NCBI GenBank assembly: GCA_947493195.1
Contig: CANLQG010000003.1
Span: 186,001-250,000, forward strand
Direction: 5' to 3'
Length of the DNA stretch: 64,000 nt
From: an uncultured Sphingomonadaceae bacterium
GTDB lineage: Bacteria > Pseudomonadota > Alphaproteobacteria > Sphingomonadales > Sphingomonadaceae
The notes beneath the pieces were generated by a model. It had not been told where the DNA came from, did no database searches, and saw only the letters and a program-made list of their open reading frames with translations. A program made the translations under genes and the position numbers. Position 1 is the stretch's first letter, and the number at the start of each line of letters is the position of its first letter. Shown one piece after another: positions 51,452-60,842 of the stretch.

Positions 51452-52320
51452 CGGACACCCTGTTCGAAATCGGGAGCCTGCGCGGTGGTGTAGCGGCCAT
51501 CGCCTTCCCACTCGCCATCGTCAGTAGCGTCATCGCCTTGCCAATCGGCGTCATAGCCTTCCTCGCCCGGAAGCGGGCCGCCGGGATAGGCCGGGCGCGG
51601 ATCGTCCGCACCGGGTACGGTGACCATCGGTGCCTCGTCATAGGAATAGGTCTCGTCCGCCGCCGTGCGCGTCGTGGCGCGGGCGCGGGAGTAGGCCGCA
51701 TCGCTCAGCTGGCCGGTTGCAGAACCGGTTACAGGGCGAGCGGAAGACTGTGTGGAATAGGCGACACCGCCGCCGTAATCGATACTGCGCACGTCGCCCG
51801 AATTATCGATCAGGCAGGTCCAGCGCTGGCCATCGTCGAGCGATCCCGACACGGTCCAGCCCGCTGCATTGCGGTCTGCCCGGTCGACATTCTCCACGCG
51901 GTTGTCGCGGTATTCCACCTGCTCGACACACATGTCTACGGCGCTTTCGATGCCGCGGCTGTCGTACTGGCGATCCCGCCGGTCATCATAACGCACACGC
52001 TGGCGCCGTTCCTCGTAACGATCTCGGTCGCGGTTGCGGTTGGAGGAGCTGAGGATAGCCGCAAGCACGCCGACCACGGCGACGCCAGCGATCACATCGC
52101 CTGCATCGACGCCGCGATCGCGATGACGGTGACGGTAGGGGCGATACCGGCTCCACTGGTTCGCGTCTTCCGCGCCGACCGGGAGAACCTCGGCCTTCAC
52201 GGCGTTTGTGACGGAAGCTGTCGCCACGGGCAATTCGGCCGCGGCGGCAGGCGTTGCGGCCATCGAAAGCGCGGCCGCAAGGGCCGTTGCGCCTGCGAAA
52301 CGGGAAGGACGGAGTGTCAT
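51448..52320 (-). CDS. RY-rich secreted protein, paralogue A
   Basis: A 290-aa protein with signal peptide FAGATALAAALSMAATPAAA. A short glycine-zipper-like segment (DAGDVIAGVAVVGVLAAILSS, about 72-92) follows, then an Arg/Asp/Tyr-rich region (NRNRDRDRYEERRQRVRYDD) and a conserved domain with Cys pairs (VDMCVEQVEYRD, RWTCLIDNSG). The C-terminal about 90 residues are acidic and low-complexity. It is a paralogue of the next gene by shared layout. Function unknown; possibly outer-membrane-associated. Confidence 0.78.
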   Translation of the reverse strand: MTLRPSRFAGATALAAALSMAATPAAAAELPVATASVTNAVKAEVLPVGAEDANQWSRYRPYRHRHRDRGVDAGDVIAGVAVVGVLAAILSSSNRNRDRDRYEERRQRVRYDDRRDRQYDSRGIESAVDMCVEQVEYRDNRVENVDRADRNAAGWTVSGSLDDGQRWTCLIDNSGDVRSIDYGGGVAYSTQSSARPVTGSATGQLSDAAYSRARATTRTAADETYSYDEAPMVTVPGADDPRPAYPGGPLPGEEGYDADWQGDDATDDGEWEGDGRYTTAQAPDFEQGVR

Positions 52321-52417
52321 GATCGGTTCCCCCTGGGAATTCGGATTGCGGATATGGCTAGGCGGTCCAGACTTGCTTCAGCCTGAACCGCCCTTGCCTG
52401 TTTCATGGGTTGCTCAA

Positions 52418-52975
52418 TCAGAGCCCGCGGATACCATCGATGTCGATATCGACAACGCGGCCATTGCGAATGTCGCAGCTGAAGCGGCCTTCGTCCCATC
52501 CGTCGTTGCGGTAGCCACGGCGGTAGTCACCCCGGCCCCAGCCACGGCGATCGTTGCGATAGCGGCGATTGTCGCGAACGGCGATCCGACCGTCTACTTC
52601 GAAGCCGCGACGTTCACGGTCGACATCGCGAATTTCGTAAACCTCGGCGCGGCTGCCGGTGCGGCGCTGCGCATAACGTTCGACTTCGCGGACGCACTGC
52701 TCAACGGCATAGCGGCCATTGTCGTAACCGCCGCGATAGCTGCCGCGGTAATCGCGGCGATCATAGCGGTCGTAACGGTCATTGTTGCCGGAGGACAGGA
52801 TGGCAGCAAGGCCGCCAAGGACCACGGCACCGGCGATCACTTCACCGGCGGAAATTCCGTCGCGGTCGCGATCGCGATACTGGGCAGCGGCGGGAGTGGC
52901 CATACCCATCACCATCGCGCCAGCCGCGACAGTTCCGAGCGTGCCCTTGGCGAGAGCTTTGGTAATGGACTTCAT
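52418..52975 (-). CDS. RY-rich secreted protein, paralogue B
   Basis: A 185-aa protein: signal peptide AKGTLGTVAAGAMVMGMATP, zipper segment SAGEVIAGAVVLGGLAAILS, then Arg/Tyr/Asp-rich NNDRYDRYDRRDYRGSYRGG. A conserved module (AVEQCVREVERYAQRR, RFSCDIRNGRVVDIDIDGIR) matches the paralogue upstream and closes with a Cys. The two genes probably arose by duplication. RBS seen as AGGAGA upstream of ATG 52975. Confidence 0.8.
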   Translation of the reverse strand: MKSITKALAKGTLGTVAAGAMVMGMATPAAAQYRDRDRDGISAGEVIAGAVVLGGLAAILSSGNNDRYDRYDRRDYRGSYRGGYDNGRYAVEQCVREVERYAQRRTGSRAEVYEIRDVDRERRGFEVDGRIAVRDNRRYRNDRRGWGRGDYRRGYRNDGWDEGRFSCDIRNGRVVDIDIDGIRGL

Positions 52976-53106
52976 GAGGGGTCTCCTTCGTTTGCCGATG
53001 ACCGGATTGCCACCGTCAACAAAGGTTCTACCCGAAGTGCGCTGAGATGACGCTGAACCCGCTCGTTAGGAAATGTTCAGGAAACTAGCACTTTACCTGA
53101 ACGCCC

Positions 53107-55236
53107 TTATTCACCCGGTTCCAACCCCGTCCAATAGGCAAGGAATGCCGCGATATCAGAGGCTTCGGCAATCGCCTTGTCCGTTGGCTTGCCCGATCCG
53201 TGGCCCGCGCGCGTCTCGATCCGGATGATCTGCGGGCGTTCTCCCAGGTCCTCTGCCTGCAGGGCAGCGGTGTATTTGAAAGAATGGCCCGGCACCACGC
53301 GGTCGTCGGTGTCGGCGGTCGTTACCAGCAGCGCGGGATAGTCCGTGTCGGGCTGGATGTTGTGCAGCGGAGAATAGGCCCGCAGGATGCGCCAGTCTTC
53401 TTCCCGGTCGGGATAACCGTAGTCGTCCACCCAGTAACGGCCCGCAGTCCACTGGTCGAACCGCAGCATGTCCATTACGCCCACGGCAGCATTGCCGGCC
53501 GCGAAAAGGTCGGGTCGCTGGTTCGCAACTGCGCCCACCAGCAGGCCGCCATTGGATCCGCCCTGGATAGCAAGGCCGTCTTCGGGCGTCACGCCTTCTG
53601 CAATCAGGAACTCGCCTGCCGCGATGAAATCGTCGAACACGTTCTGCTTGTTCGCACGGCGTCCGGCATCGTGCCAGGCCTTGCCGTATTCGCCACCGCC
53701 GCGAATGTTGGCGAGCGCGAAAGCCCCGCCCGCTTCCACCCATGCCATTCGGCTGGTGGAGAAGCCGGGGGTGAGCGAAACGTCGAAGCCGCCATAACCG
53801 TAGAGGAGCGTCGGCACGGCCTCTCCGCTGGCAGCGATATCAGCGCGCCGCATGATGAACATCGGCACGCGGGTGCCGTCCTTGCTTTCGTAAAAGCGCT
53901 GCTCGACCACGAAATCTTCGGGATCGAAGGTCAGTTCCGGCTCTGCGAACACCACGCTTTCACCAGTGGAAACATCGTAGCGATAAATCGTGGCGGGACG
54001 ATTGAAGCTGGAGAAGCTGTAGAACATCTCCGGGCTGTCAGGGTCGCCGGTAAAGCCGCCAGCGCTGCCGAGCCCGGCGAATTCCATTTCGCGCACCATC
54101 TCGCCATCCAGCGAATGAACATAGGCGGCGGAGGAGGCGTCCTCGAGGTATTCCAGCACCAGATGGCCACCGACCAGTGCGGCCCCGGCGATGGGCTGCT
54201 CGCGTTCGGCGATCACTTCGGTCCAGCCTGCCTGCGGGTTGTCCATGTCGATGGAAACCACGCGGTAAAGCGGTGCCTGGTTGTTGGTGGTGAAGAAAAG
54301 GCGCGAGCCAACCGAATCGATCAGGCTCCAGCTATCCTCGAAACCGGGCACAAGCACGCGCGCGTCCCATCCTGCATCCAGGTCTACCAGGTTCACTTCG
54401 TAACGGGAATCGGTACCGGTGGAGGACGTGATGAGCGCCCAGCGATCGTCACTGGTGGTCTGCGCCACGTGGTTGCGCTCGGGATGGTCTGGCGTGGCGA
54501 AAACCGGCTTGTCGGCGGCCTGCTCTGTGCCCAGGGCATGGTAATAGACCGCCTGGTTCATGTTCAGCGCCTGGAAGTCCTCTCCCTCCTCCGGCTCCGG
54601 GAAGCGCGAGTAGAGGAAGCCGTCATCACCGACCCAGGAAAGGCCGGTAAACTTGGCCCAGCGGATCTCGCCGCCGATCTGTTCCCCCGTGGCCACATCC
54701 ATCACGCGCAGGATGCGCCAGTCGCTGCCGCCGTCCTGTACGGAATAGAGCAACTTGCTGCCGTCGGGCGAAGGCACCCAGCCCGCCAGCGCGGTGGCGC
54801 CATCGTCGGCCCATTCGTTGGGATCGATCAGCAGGCGCGGCTCTGCATCCAGACTGTCGCGCACATATAGCGGCGACTGGTTCTGCAAGCCGGAATTGCC
54901 GGTGTAGAAATAGCGTCCGCCGCGCTCCATGGGAACGGAGAAACGCTCGAAATCGTACAGCTCGCCAATGCGGTTCGTGAACCAGTCGCGCGCGGGAAGC
55001 GCTTCGAGATAGGTGTCGGTCACAGCGTTCTGGCGTTCGACCCAGGCAGCCACTTCCTCGCTGTTGCGTACGTCCTCTTCCAGCCAGCGATAGGGATCGG
55101 CAACTTCTTCACCGAACACGGTATCGACAACGTCGCCCTGGCGGGTCTCGGGATAGTCTGGTGCAGTCATGTCCTGCGCACTAGCGGGAATGGCCGTAGC
55201 GGCAAGGAACGATGCCGCGAGAATTGGAAAACGCAT
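53107..55236 (-). CDS. prolyl oligopeptidase-family serine peptidase (S9A), exported
   Basis: A 709-aa enzyme. Signal peptide MRFPILAASFLAATAIPASA. The S9 beta-propeller N-terminal part has DPYRWLEEDVRNSEEVAAWV. The catalytic domain has the nucleophile in IQGGSNGGLLVGAVANQRPD, the Asp in DTDDRVVPGHSFKY and the His in ETRAGHGSGKPTDK. The family cleaves short peptides after proline. Periplasmic location is inferred from the signal. Start ATG 55236. Confidence 0.95.
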   Translation of the reverse strand: MRFPILAASFLAATAIPASAQDMTAPDYPETRQGDVVDTVFGEEVADPYRWLEEDVRNSEEVAAWVERQNAVTDTYLEALPARDWFTNRIGELYDFERFSVPMERGGRYFYTGNSGLQNQSPLYVRDSLDAEPRLLIDPNEWADDGATALAGWVPSPDGSKLLYSVQDGGSDWRILRVMDVATGEQIGGEIRWAKFTGLSWVGDDGFLYSRFPEPEEGEDFQALNMNQAVYYHALGTEQAADKPVFATPDHPERNHVAQTTSDDRWALITSSTGTDSRYEVNLVDLDAGWDARVLVPGFEDSWSLIDSVGSRLFFTTNNQAPLYRVVSIDMDNPQAGWTEVIAEREQPIAGAALVGGHLVLEYLEDASSAAYVHSLDGEMVREMEFAGLGSAGGFTGDPDSPEMFYSFSSFNRPATIYRYDVSTGESVVFAEPELTFDPEDFVVEQRFYESKDGTRVPMFIMRRADIAASGEAVPTLLYGYGGFDVSLTPGFSTSRMAWVEAGGAFALANIRGGGEYGKAWHDAGRRANKQNVFDDFIAAGEFLIAEGVTPEDGLAIQGGSNGGLLVGAVANQRPDLFAAGNAAVGVMDMLRFDQWTAGRYWVDDYGYPDREEDWRILRAYSPLHNIQPDTDYPALLVTTADTDDRVVPGHSFKYTAALQAEDLGERPQIIRIETRAGHGSGKPTDKAIAEASDIAAFLAYWTGLEPGE

Positions 55237-55311
55237 GAAATCTCCGCGTGTTGGGATATGGTCATTGATGTAACCATCACCCACGCGGATGCAAGCCCCG
55301 CCCTTGGTCGG

Positions 55312-56676
55312 CTAGTCCGCCAGGGCAGCCAGGACATCGGCGGTGAACGCCTGGATATCGAAGCCGCTTCCGCCCGCCGGGTCTTCCCCGCGCCGTACGA
55401 TCACGACATCCCGGCTCGGCACGACAACCACGTACTGACCGCGGTTTCCCTGCGCGGCGATCGTGTCCGCCGGAATGCCTTCGTGATTGTTGAACAGCCA
55501 CCACCCCGCTCCGTAGCCCATGTTGCGCCCCTCGGGCTGCGGGCCGCTGGGTGTGGAGACATATTCGACCCATCCCTCCGGCAGTACGCGCGTTCCGTCC
55601 GGCAACACGCCATCGTTAAGGTAAAGCTGGCCCAGGCGCAGCAAGTCGGGCGCGGTGGACCACACCTGGCTGGAGAGGATGTAATTGCCCTGCCAGTCGG
55701 TCTCGGCAACTGTATGGTTCATGCCAAGCCGTGCGAGCAATTCCGATGGTGGATGGGTCGTCAGGGTGTGCTCGATGGCCTGAACTGCGGCCAGGGTATC
55801 GTTATTGGCATAGCGAAAGGTTGAGCCAGGCGCGTTCAGCAACGGCCAGTCAACCGCCACCTCATCAACTGTCGCGCCACCGAAATACAGCGGATCGGTC
55901 CGGTTGCCCGGCGTATCGGAATAGCGGCCCGATGCCATGCGCAAGGCGTGATCGATGGTGATCGCGCGGCGGGGATCGTCGTCGCCCTCTCCCAGCCCGG
56001 CACTCTGCGCGACCGCCGCGTCCCCTCGCTGCACAGCCGCGCCCACCAGCGTTGCGGCGATACTCTTGGCGACCGACCAAGTACGCTGTGGGACGAGACC
56101 GTTGAACCCGTCAGCATAGGCCTCCCGGATTACGCCATCCTGCGCCACAATTACCGCGGTCGTGCGGGCATCCTCGCCGTAGGTTCCGTCGAACGCAGCA
56201 GGAAATTGGGAATGGACGGCTGGAACGGTGCGTTGCGCCGTGGGAGATTGCCGGGTTGCCGTTTCGCTCCCCTCATCCATCGCGAGGAATGACGGCTCGA
56301 ACCCTGTTGGCTGGACCGAACACCCTTTGCCCTCACGATGCAGGGCTATGCGCGGCGGCATGGTGTCGGACCATTCGACGGCCACGGCGTAGAGCACTCC
56401 GCTTTCATCGCGATAGAACCCCTGCTCAAGTGCGTCGATCAAACCATCAAGCGGCTGCTGGATACCGCTCAATTCCCATTGCCGCACACTGTCGAGAGTG
56501 CGTGACGCTCCATTGCGCTCGGCATTGGCGGTTGCGCTGCACAGGAACATGGCCTTGTAGCCGGCTGCCAAGGCGCGGTCGTACCGCGCATTAAGGTCGT
56601 CTTGCGAGATACCCTGTGCGGTAGCGGGGACTGCGAAAGCCAGTGCGGCGGCGACAATTGATATGGTGCGGATCAT
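55312..56676 (-). CDS. beta-lactamase-fold serine hydrolase, exported
   Basis: A 454-aa secreted enzyme of the class C beta-lactamase/EstB/D-alanyl-D-alanine peptidase fold. The SxxK motif is in [21 protein letters not shown] Tyr-containing motif is [10 protein letters not shown] and the final KTG-like position is [15 protein letters not shown]. Substrate unknown: esterase and peptidase functions are both possible. Start at 56676 ([11 protein letters not shown]) with AAAGGA six bases upstream; ATG 56682 is too close to that site. Confidence 0.86.
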   Translation of the reverse strand: MIRTISIVAAALAFAVPATAQGISQDDLNARYDRALAAGYKAMFLCSATANAERNGASRTLDSVRQWELSGIQQPLDGLIDALEQGFYRDESGVLYAVAVEWSDTMPPRIALHREGKGCSVQPTGFEPSFLAMDEGSETATRQSPTAQRTVPAVHSQFPAAFDGTYGEDARTTAVIVAQDGVIREAYADGFNGLVPQRTWSVAKSIAATLVGAAVQRGDAAVAQSAGLGEGDDDPRRAITIDHALRMASGRYSDTPGNRTDPLYFGGATVDEVAVDWPLLNAPGSTFRYANNDTLAAVQAIEHTLTTHPPSELLARLGMNHTVAETDWQGNYILSSQVWSTAPDLLRLGQLYLNDGVLPDGTRVLPEGWVEYVSTPSGPQPEGRNMGYGAGWWLFNNHEGIPADTIAAQGNRGQYVVVVPSRDVVIVRRGEDPAGGSGFDIQAFTADVLAALAD

Positions 56677-56720
56677 GGCCATCCTTTTGCCACCGCCATC
56701 ATGTTTGAAAAAGGGGGCAC

Positions 56721-56755
56721 AAAAGAAAAGGGCCGCCGGATCGCTCCGACAGCCC
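56721..56755 (-). terminator. terminator of the alpha operon
   Basis: On the minus strand the hairpin GGGCTGTCGGA-GCGA-TCCGGCGGCCC is followed by TTTTCTTTT, 21 bases after the rplQ stop. Confidence 0.9.
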
Positions 56756-56776
56756 TTCGCTTGTTCGTACGAGCGC

Positions 56777-57196
56777 TTACGCCTCTTCGTATTCGTCCTC
56801 GGTCATCACCGGGCCGCTGTCCTGGCCCTTGGCATCCTCGTCGCGGTCAACCAGTTCGATGTAGGCGATGGCAGCGGCGTCAGACGCACGGTAACCAGCC
56901 TTGATGATGCGAGTGTAGCCGCCGTTGCGGTCGGCGTAACGCTCGGCCAGCACTTCGAACAGCTTCTTTTCCTGCGCTTCGTCCATCAGGCGGCTGTGCG
57001 CCAAGCGACGGTTCGAAAGGCCGCCACGCTTTGCCAGCGTGATCAGCTTTTCGACGTAGGGACGCATTTCCTTGGCCTTGGCCGTGGTGGTGAGGATCTG
57101 CTCGTGCTTGATCAGCGCGGCCGCCATGTTGCGGAACATGGCGGTGCGGTGCTGGCTCTTGCGGCTGAGCTTACGGCCGGAAATACCGTGACGCAT
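56777..57196 (-). CDS. rplQ: 50S ribosomal protein L17
   Basis: A 139-aa protein ([60 protein letters not shown]) of normal L17 length plus a short acidic tail. It is the last gene of the rpsM-rpsK-rpoA-rplQ unit and is followed by a terminator. It binds 23S rRNA near the tunnel exit. Confidence 0.98.
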   Translation of the reverse strand: MRHGISGRKLSRKSQHRTAMFRNMAAALIKHEQILTTTAKAKEMRPYVEKLITLAKRGGLSNRRLAHSRLMDEAQEKKLFEVLAERYADRNGGYTRIIKAGYRASDAAAIAYIELVDRDEDAKGQDSGPVMTEDEYEEA

Positions 57197-57288
57197 TGTT
57201 ACTTACTCCAGTTCGAAAAGGGCCCGTTTGACGGAAAGCCCAGTGCAGGCCGGAAAACGGGGTCCGGCCCAAGCCCCTGTGGTGGCAA

Positions 57289-58344
57289 TCAGCCGAGCAG
57301 TTCCTGCTCCAGCTTCTTGGCCATTTCCTCGATGTTCTCGGGCGGCCAGCCCGGGATGTCCATGCCAAGGCGCAGACCCATCGAGCTCAGGACTTCCTTG
57401 ATCTCGTTGAGCGACTTGCGACCGAAGTTCGGCGTGCGGAGCATCTCGGCCTCGGTCTTCTGGACCAGGTCGCCGATGTAGATGATGTTGTCGTTCTTCA
57501 GGCAGTTGGCCGAACGCACCGACAGTTCCAGCTCGTCCACCTTCTTGAGAAGGTAGCGGTTGAGCTGGTTCGTGTCGCTTTCCTGCGGCTCTGCAGCAAC
57601 ACCAATCATGGCGCTGCTCGGCTGCGGGATGCCATCTTCGAAGTGGACGAACAGCGTCAGCTGGTCCTGCAGGATGCGCGCAGCATAGGCGATCGCATCT
57701 TCAGGGGTGACGGTGCCGTCGGTCTCGATGGTCAGCGACAGCTTGTCGAAGTCCAGTTCCTGGCCAACGCGGGCGTTCTCGACCTTGTAGCTCACCTGCT
57801 TGATCGGCGAGTACAGGCTGTCGACCGGGATCAGGCCGATCGGGGCGTCGGCCGGGCGGTTCTGCACAGCGGGCGAGTAGCCCTTTCCGGTGTCGGCGGT
57901 GAGTTCCATGTTGAGGGTCGCGCCCTCGTCCAGATGGCACAGCACCAGATCCTTGTTGAGGATCTCGATATCACCGGAAACGGCAATGTCGCCGGCTTTC
58001 ACTTCGCCGGGACCGGTGGCGGAAAGCTGCAGGCGCTTGGGCCCTTCACCTTCCATCTTCAGCGCGATCTGCTTCACGTTCAGGACGATGTCGGTAACGT
58101 CTTCACGCACACCGGCGAGCGACGAGAATTCGTGCAGCACGTTCTCGATCTTGATCGAGGTGATGGCGGCACCCTGAAGGCTGGCAAGCAGGACGCGGCG
58201 CAGGGCGTTGCCGAGCGTCAGGCCGTAGCCACGCTCGAGCGGTTCGGCGACGAAAGTAGCCTTGCGCTTCTTGTCGGCGCCTTCCTTGATTTCGAGAGTG
58301 TTGGGCTTCTTCAGTTCCTGCCAGTTCTTCGTATTGACGGACAT
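57289..58344 (-). CDS. rpoA: RNA polymerase alpha subunit
   Basis: A 351-aa subunit. The N-terminal dimer domain contains [20 protein letters not shown], then [20 protein letters not shown]. After a linker, the C-terminal domain that contacts UP elements and activators includes [20 protein letters not shown] and [20 protein letters not shown]. The length is standard. It follows rpsK in the alpha operon. Confidence 0.99.
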   Translation of the reverse strand: MSVNTKNWQELKKPNTLEIKEGADKKRKATFVAEPLERGYGLTLGNALRRVLLASLQGAAITSIKIENVLHEFSSLAGVREDVTDIVLNVKQIALKMEGEGPKRLQLSATGPGEVKAGDIAVSGDIEILNKDLVLCHLDEGATLNMELTADTGKGYSPAVQNRPADAPIGLIPVDSLYSPIKQVSYKVENARVGQELDFDKLSLTIETDGTVTPEDAIAYAARILQDQLTLFVHFEDGIPQPSSAMIGVAAEPQESDTNQLNRYLLKKVDELELSVRSANCLKNDNIIYIGDLVQKTEAEMLRTPNFGRKSLNEIKEVLSSMGLRLGMDIPGWPPENIEEMAKKLEQELLG

Positions 58345-58465
58345 GGACTTCCCCTAAAGGTATTTCGTGGCGCAAAGGCCGCGGAGCGCTGGAGCGCCGC
58401 GGCCGATGCGAGTGACTGTTTGCGAGGGCGCCCGAACTAACTTCGGCCCCCGCGGCAGGCTTCGA

Positions 58466-58855
58466 TCAGACGCGACGACGCTTCGACGGCCGCACACCGT
58501 TGTGCGGGATCGGCGTCACGTCGCGGATGCTGGTGATGGTGAAACCCACCGCCTGCAGCGCCCGCAGCGCGCTTTCACGGCCCGAACCCGGACCCTTGAT
58601 CTCGACCTCGAGCGTACGGACGCCGTGTTCGGCGGCCTTCTTGCCCGCATCGTCTGCAGCGACCTGCGCTGCATAGGGCGTCGACTTGCGGCTGCCCTTG
58701 AAGCCCATCATGCCAGCGCTGGACCAGCTGATCGCATTGCCCTGCGCATCGGTGATGGTAATCATGGTGTTGTTGAAGCTGGCGTTGACGTGGGCAACAC
58801 CGCTGGAAATGTTCTTCTTGTCACGGCGCCTGATACGGCCTGGTTCGCGTGCCAT
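58466..58855 (-). CDS. rpsK: 30S ribosomal protein S11
   Basis: A 129-aa protein with [40 protein letters not shown] and [20 protein letters not shown], ending [19 protein letters not shown], all typical of S11. It lies 50 bp after rpsM. Length standard. Confidence 0.99.
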   Translation of the reverse strand: MAREPGRIRRRDKKNISSGVAHVNASFNNTMITITDAQGNAISWSSAGMMGFKGSRKSTPYAAQVAADDAGKKAAEHGVRTLEVEIKGPGSGRESALRALQAVGFTITSIRDVTPIPHNGVRPSKRRRV

Positions 58856-58905
58856 CGTCTTGTTCCTTTATACCTAAGAAGGGAAAAGCGCGGAAAGGTT
58901 CCGGC

Positions 58906-59274
58906 TTACTTCTTCTTGCCGGCGATCGGCTTGGCCTTGCCCTTGCGGGTGCGGGCGTTGGTGTGAGTGCGCTGACCGCGAACGGGCAAGCCCTTGCGGT
59001 GACGCAGGCCACGATAGCAGGCCAGGTCCATCAGGCGCTTGATGTTCATCGCGGTGTTGCGACGAAGGTCGCCTTCGACGGTAAATTCGGCGTCGATGGT
59101 TTCACGGATCTGCAGGACTTCGGCGTCCGTCAGGTCCTGCACGCGGCGCGACTGGTCGATACCGAGCTTGTCGGCAATCTTCTTCGCGCTGGTGGGACCG
59201 ATACCGTGAATGTAGGTGAGCGCTACAATAACGCGCTTGTTGGTGGGGATGTTTACCCCGGCAATACGAGCCAC
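58906..59274 (-). CDS. rpsM: 30S ribosomal protein S13
   Basis: A 122-aa protein starting [20 protein letters not shown], then [20 protein letters not shown] and a basic tail [20 protein letters not shown]. It contacts 16S rRNA in the head and the A- and P-site tRNAs. It is the first gene behind a clear sigma70-like promoter at 59430-59458. Confidence 0.99.
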   Translation of the reverse strand: MARIAGVNIPTNKRVIVALTYIHGIGPTSAKKIADKLGIDQSRRVQDLTDAEVLQIRETIDAEFTVEGDLRRNTAMNIKRLMDLACYRGLRHRKGLPVRGQRTHTNARTRKGKAKPIAGKKK

Positions 59275-59578
59275 TTAATTCTCCATGCTCCACAGGGGTT
59301 TCATCACTGGGATGCCCCTATCTCATCGCTACAAAAACCTATTCGGCCGTTCCGAAAGCAAAAACAGGAGGCCTGCCAATGGCTGCCGCCTGATAGTGAC
59401 TATCGATACTATTGGACGAATAGAGGGCGCAGATAGGGTGATTCTGCCTGTTCGTCAACAGGCGAAAGGGCGCATACGGATTATTCCGCTGCGCAGTTGA
59501 AACCCCCCGGTTTCGATGTCGTCCATATAGCCTGTACCGCAGCCCTAGTCAAAACCCCTCGGATGCAGCCCAGCCCGG
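59275..59578. other. intergenic region with promoter of rpsM operon
   Basis: A 304-bp spacer between the SRPBCC gene and rpsM, both minus strand. It contains the promoter at 59430-59458. The long leader (about 150 nt) could include an autoregulatory RNA structure for ribosomal protein control; none is identified with certainty. Confidence 0.6.
59430..59458 (-). promoter_or_regulatory. sigma70-type promoter for rpsM-rpsK-rpoA-rplQ
   Basis: On the minus strand TTGACG and TATCTG are separated by 17 bases. This gives the alpha-operon genes a promoter of their own, independent of the spc transcript. Confidence 0.72.
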
Positions 59579-60112
59579 CTATTCCACAGGTCCACCCACA
59601 TGAGCGACCAGCGCGGCAAGAAATTCGCTCTGCACACGGTCGACCACAGGAGCAATCTGCACAGCGGGGAACCGCGCCTGTCCGCCTGTGACATAGTCCC
59701 AGTTGATGCGCGTCCCGCCGTCCACATCCTCCAGTGTGACTGTCAATGTACCGGCGAGCCCCTCCGGCTGGAGCGGCCCCAACGAACCCGCCATGCGCAG
59801 CGTGCTGCCAGGCATCACCGTGATGACCCGCATATGCTCGACCGAGCCCTCGCCCCACCCCGCCGTATCCGGAAGCGTTTCGCAGAAGCATCCCCCCGCG
59901 CGGGGCTCGAGACTGAGATTGGCCGAATCGTTGGACCAGGTGTGGGACCACCAGCCTTCCGGATGGATCAGAGCATCCCACACGGCCCGGCGGTCTGCGG
60001 CGACCACGGCGCTATTGTGGGTGGCGAACCCGCCGGTCGACGAATCGACCACTTCGGCCCTGGCAGAGGACACCGCCAGAGCGGCCACGGTTACTGTCAG
60101 TAAAATTCGCAT
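59579..60112 (-). CDS. SRPBCC/AHSA1-type START-fold protein, secreted
   Basis: A 177-aa protein with a signal peptide (MRILLTVTVAALAVSSARA). The mature domain ADRRAVWDALIHPEGWWSHT, LEPRAGGCFCETLPDT, VEHMRVITVMPGSTLRMAGS and GTLTVTLEDVDGGTRINWDY is the SRPBCC ligand-binding fold as in AHSA1-like proteins. It lies between adk and rpsM, an unusual place for an exported protein. Ligand unknown. Confidence 0.83.
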   Translation of the reverse strand: MRILLTVTVAALAVSSARAEVVDSSTGGFATHNSAVVAADRRAVWDALIHPEGWWSHTWSNDSANLSLEPRAGGCFCETLPDTAGWGEGSVEHMRVITVMPGSTLRMAGSLGPLQPEGLAGTLTVTLEDVDGGTRINWDYVTGGQARFPAVQIAPVVDRVQSEFLAALVAHVGGPVE

Positions 60113-60149
60113 GTGTCCTCCCTCGATTGACGGAGGTATAGCGGCCCGC

Positions 60150-60800
60150 TCAGGAGGTGGCCAAAACCTTCTCGATCGCGGTGGTCACCTCATCGATGGA
60201 GGCCATGCCGTCAACCCGCTGCACGATGCCCTGTTTGTCGTAGAAGGGAAGGATCGGTGCAGTCTTGGCGCGGTATTCCTGCATGCGGGTGCGCACCGTC
60301 TCTTCGGTGTCGTCGGGCCGGCGCTTGAAATCGGTGGAGCCGCACTTGTCGCACACGCCCTGCGTCTCAGGCAGCTTGTGACGGTCGTGATAGCCTTCCC
60401 CGCAACTGGCGCAGGTAAAGCGTCCGGTCACCCGGTCCACCAGGGCTTCTTCGTCGACAATCAGTTCGACTACGTGATCGAGGCTGCGATTGTGCTTCGC
60501 AAGGATATCATCCAGCGCCACTGCCTGCGCCTCGGTACGCGGATAGCCATCAAAAATGGCGCCCACATCGTCGCCCATCGCATCCAGTTCTGCGTCGATC
60601 AGCGCCGAGACGATGTCGTCGGAAACCAGTTCACCGCGATCCATCACGGACTTGGCCTTGATGCCGATGGGGGTCTGCGCCTTCACGGCGGCGCGCAGCA
60701 TGTCGCCCGTGGAAAGCTGCTTCATGCCGTGATGGGCTACCAACAGGTTGGCCTGGGTGCCCTTGCCTGCGCCCGGAGGGCCGAGAAGGATGATGTTCAT
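60150..60800 (-). CDS. adk: adenylate kinase, long zinc-binding form
   Basis: A 216-aa enzyme that interconverts AMP, ADP and ATP. Start MNIILLGPPGAGKGTQANLL with the P-loop, then QLSTGDMLRAAV and FDGYPRTEAQAVALD. The LID contains four cysteines (CASCGEGYH...CDKCGSTDF), a zinc-binding variant. The ATG at 60800 is chosen over an upstream frame start. It follows secY by 42 bp. Confidence 0.98.
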   Translation of the reverse strand: MNIILLGPPGAGKGTQANLLVAHHGMKQLSTGDMLRAAVKAQTPIGIKAKSVMDRGELVSDDIVSALIDAELDAMGDDVGAIFDGYPRTEAQAVALDDILAKHNRSLDHVVELIVDEEALVDRVTGRFTCASCGEGYHDRHKLPETQGVCDKCGSTDFKRRPDDTEETVRTRMQEYRAKTAPILPFYDKQGIVQRVDGMASIDEVTTAIEKVLATS

Positions 60801-60842
60801 GTAAACGCGATTCCCCCGAGTCAAAGAACGTTCGACGCTAGC

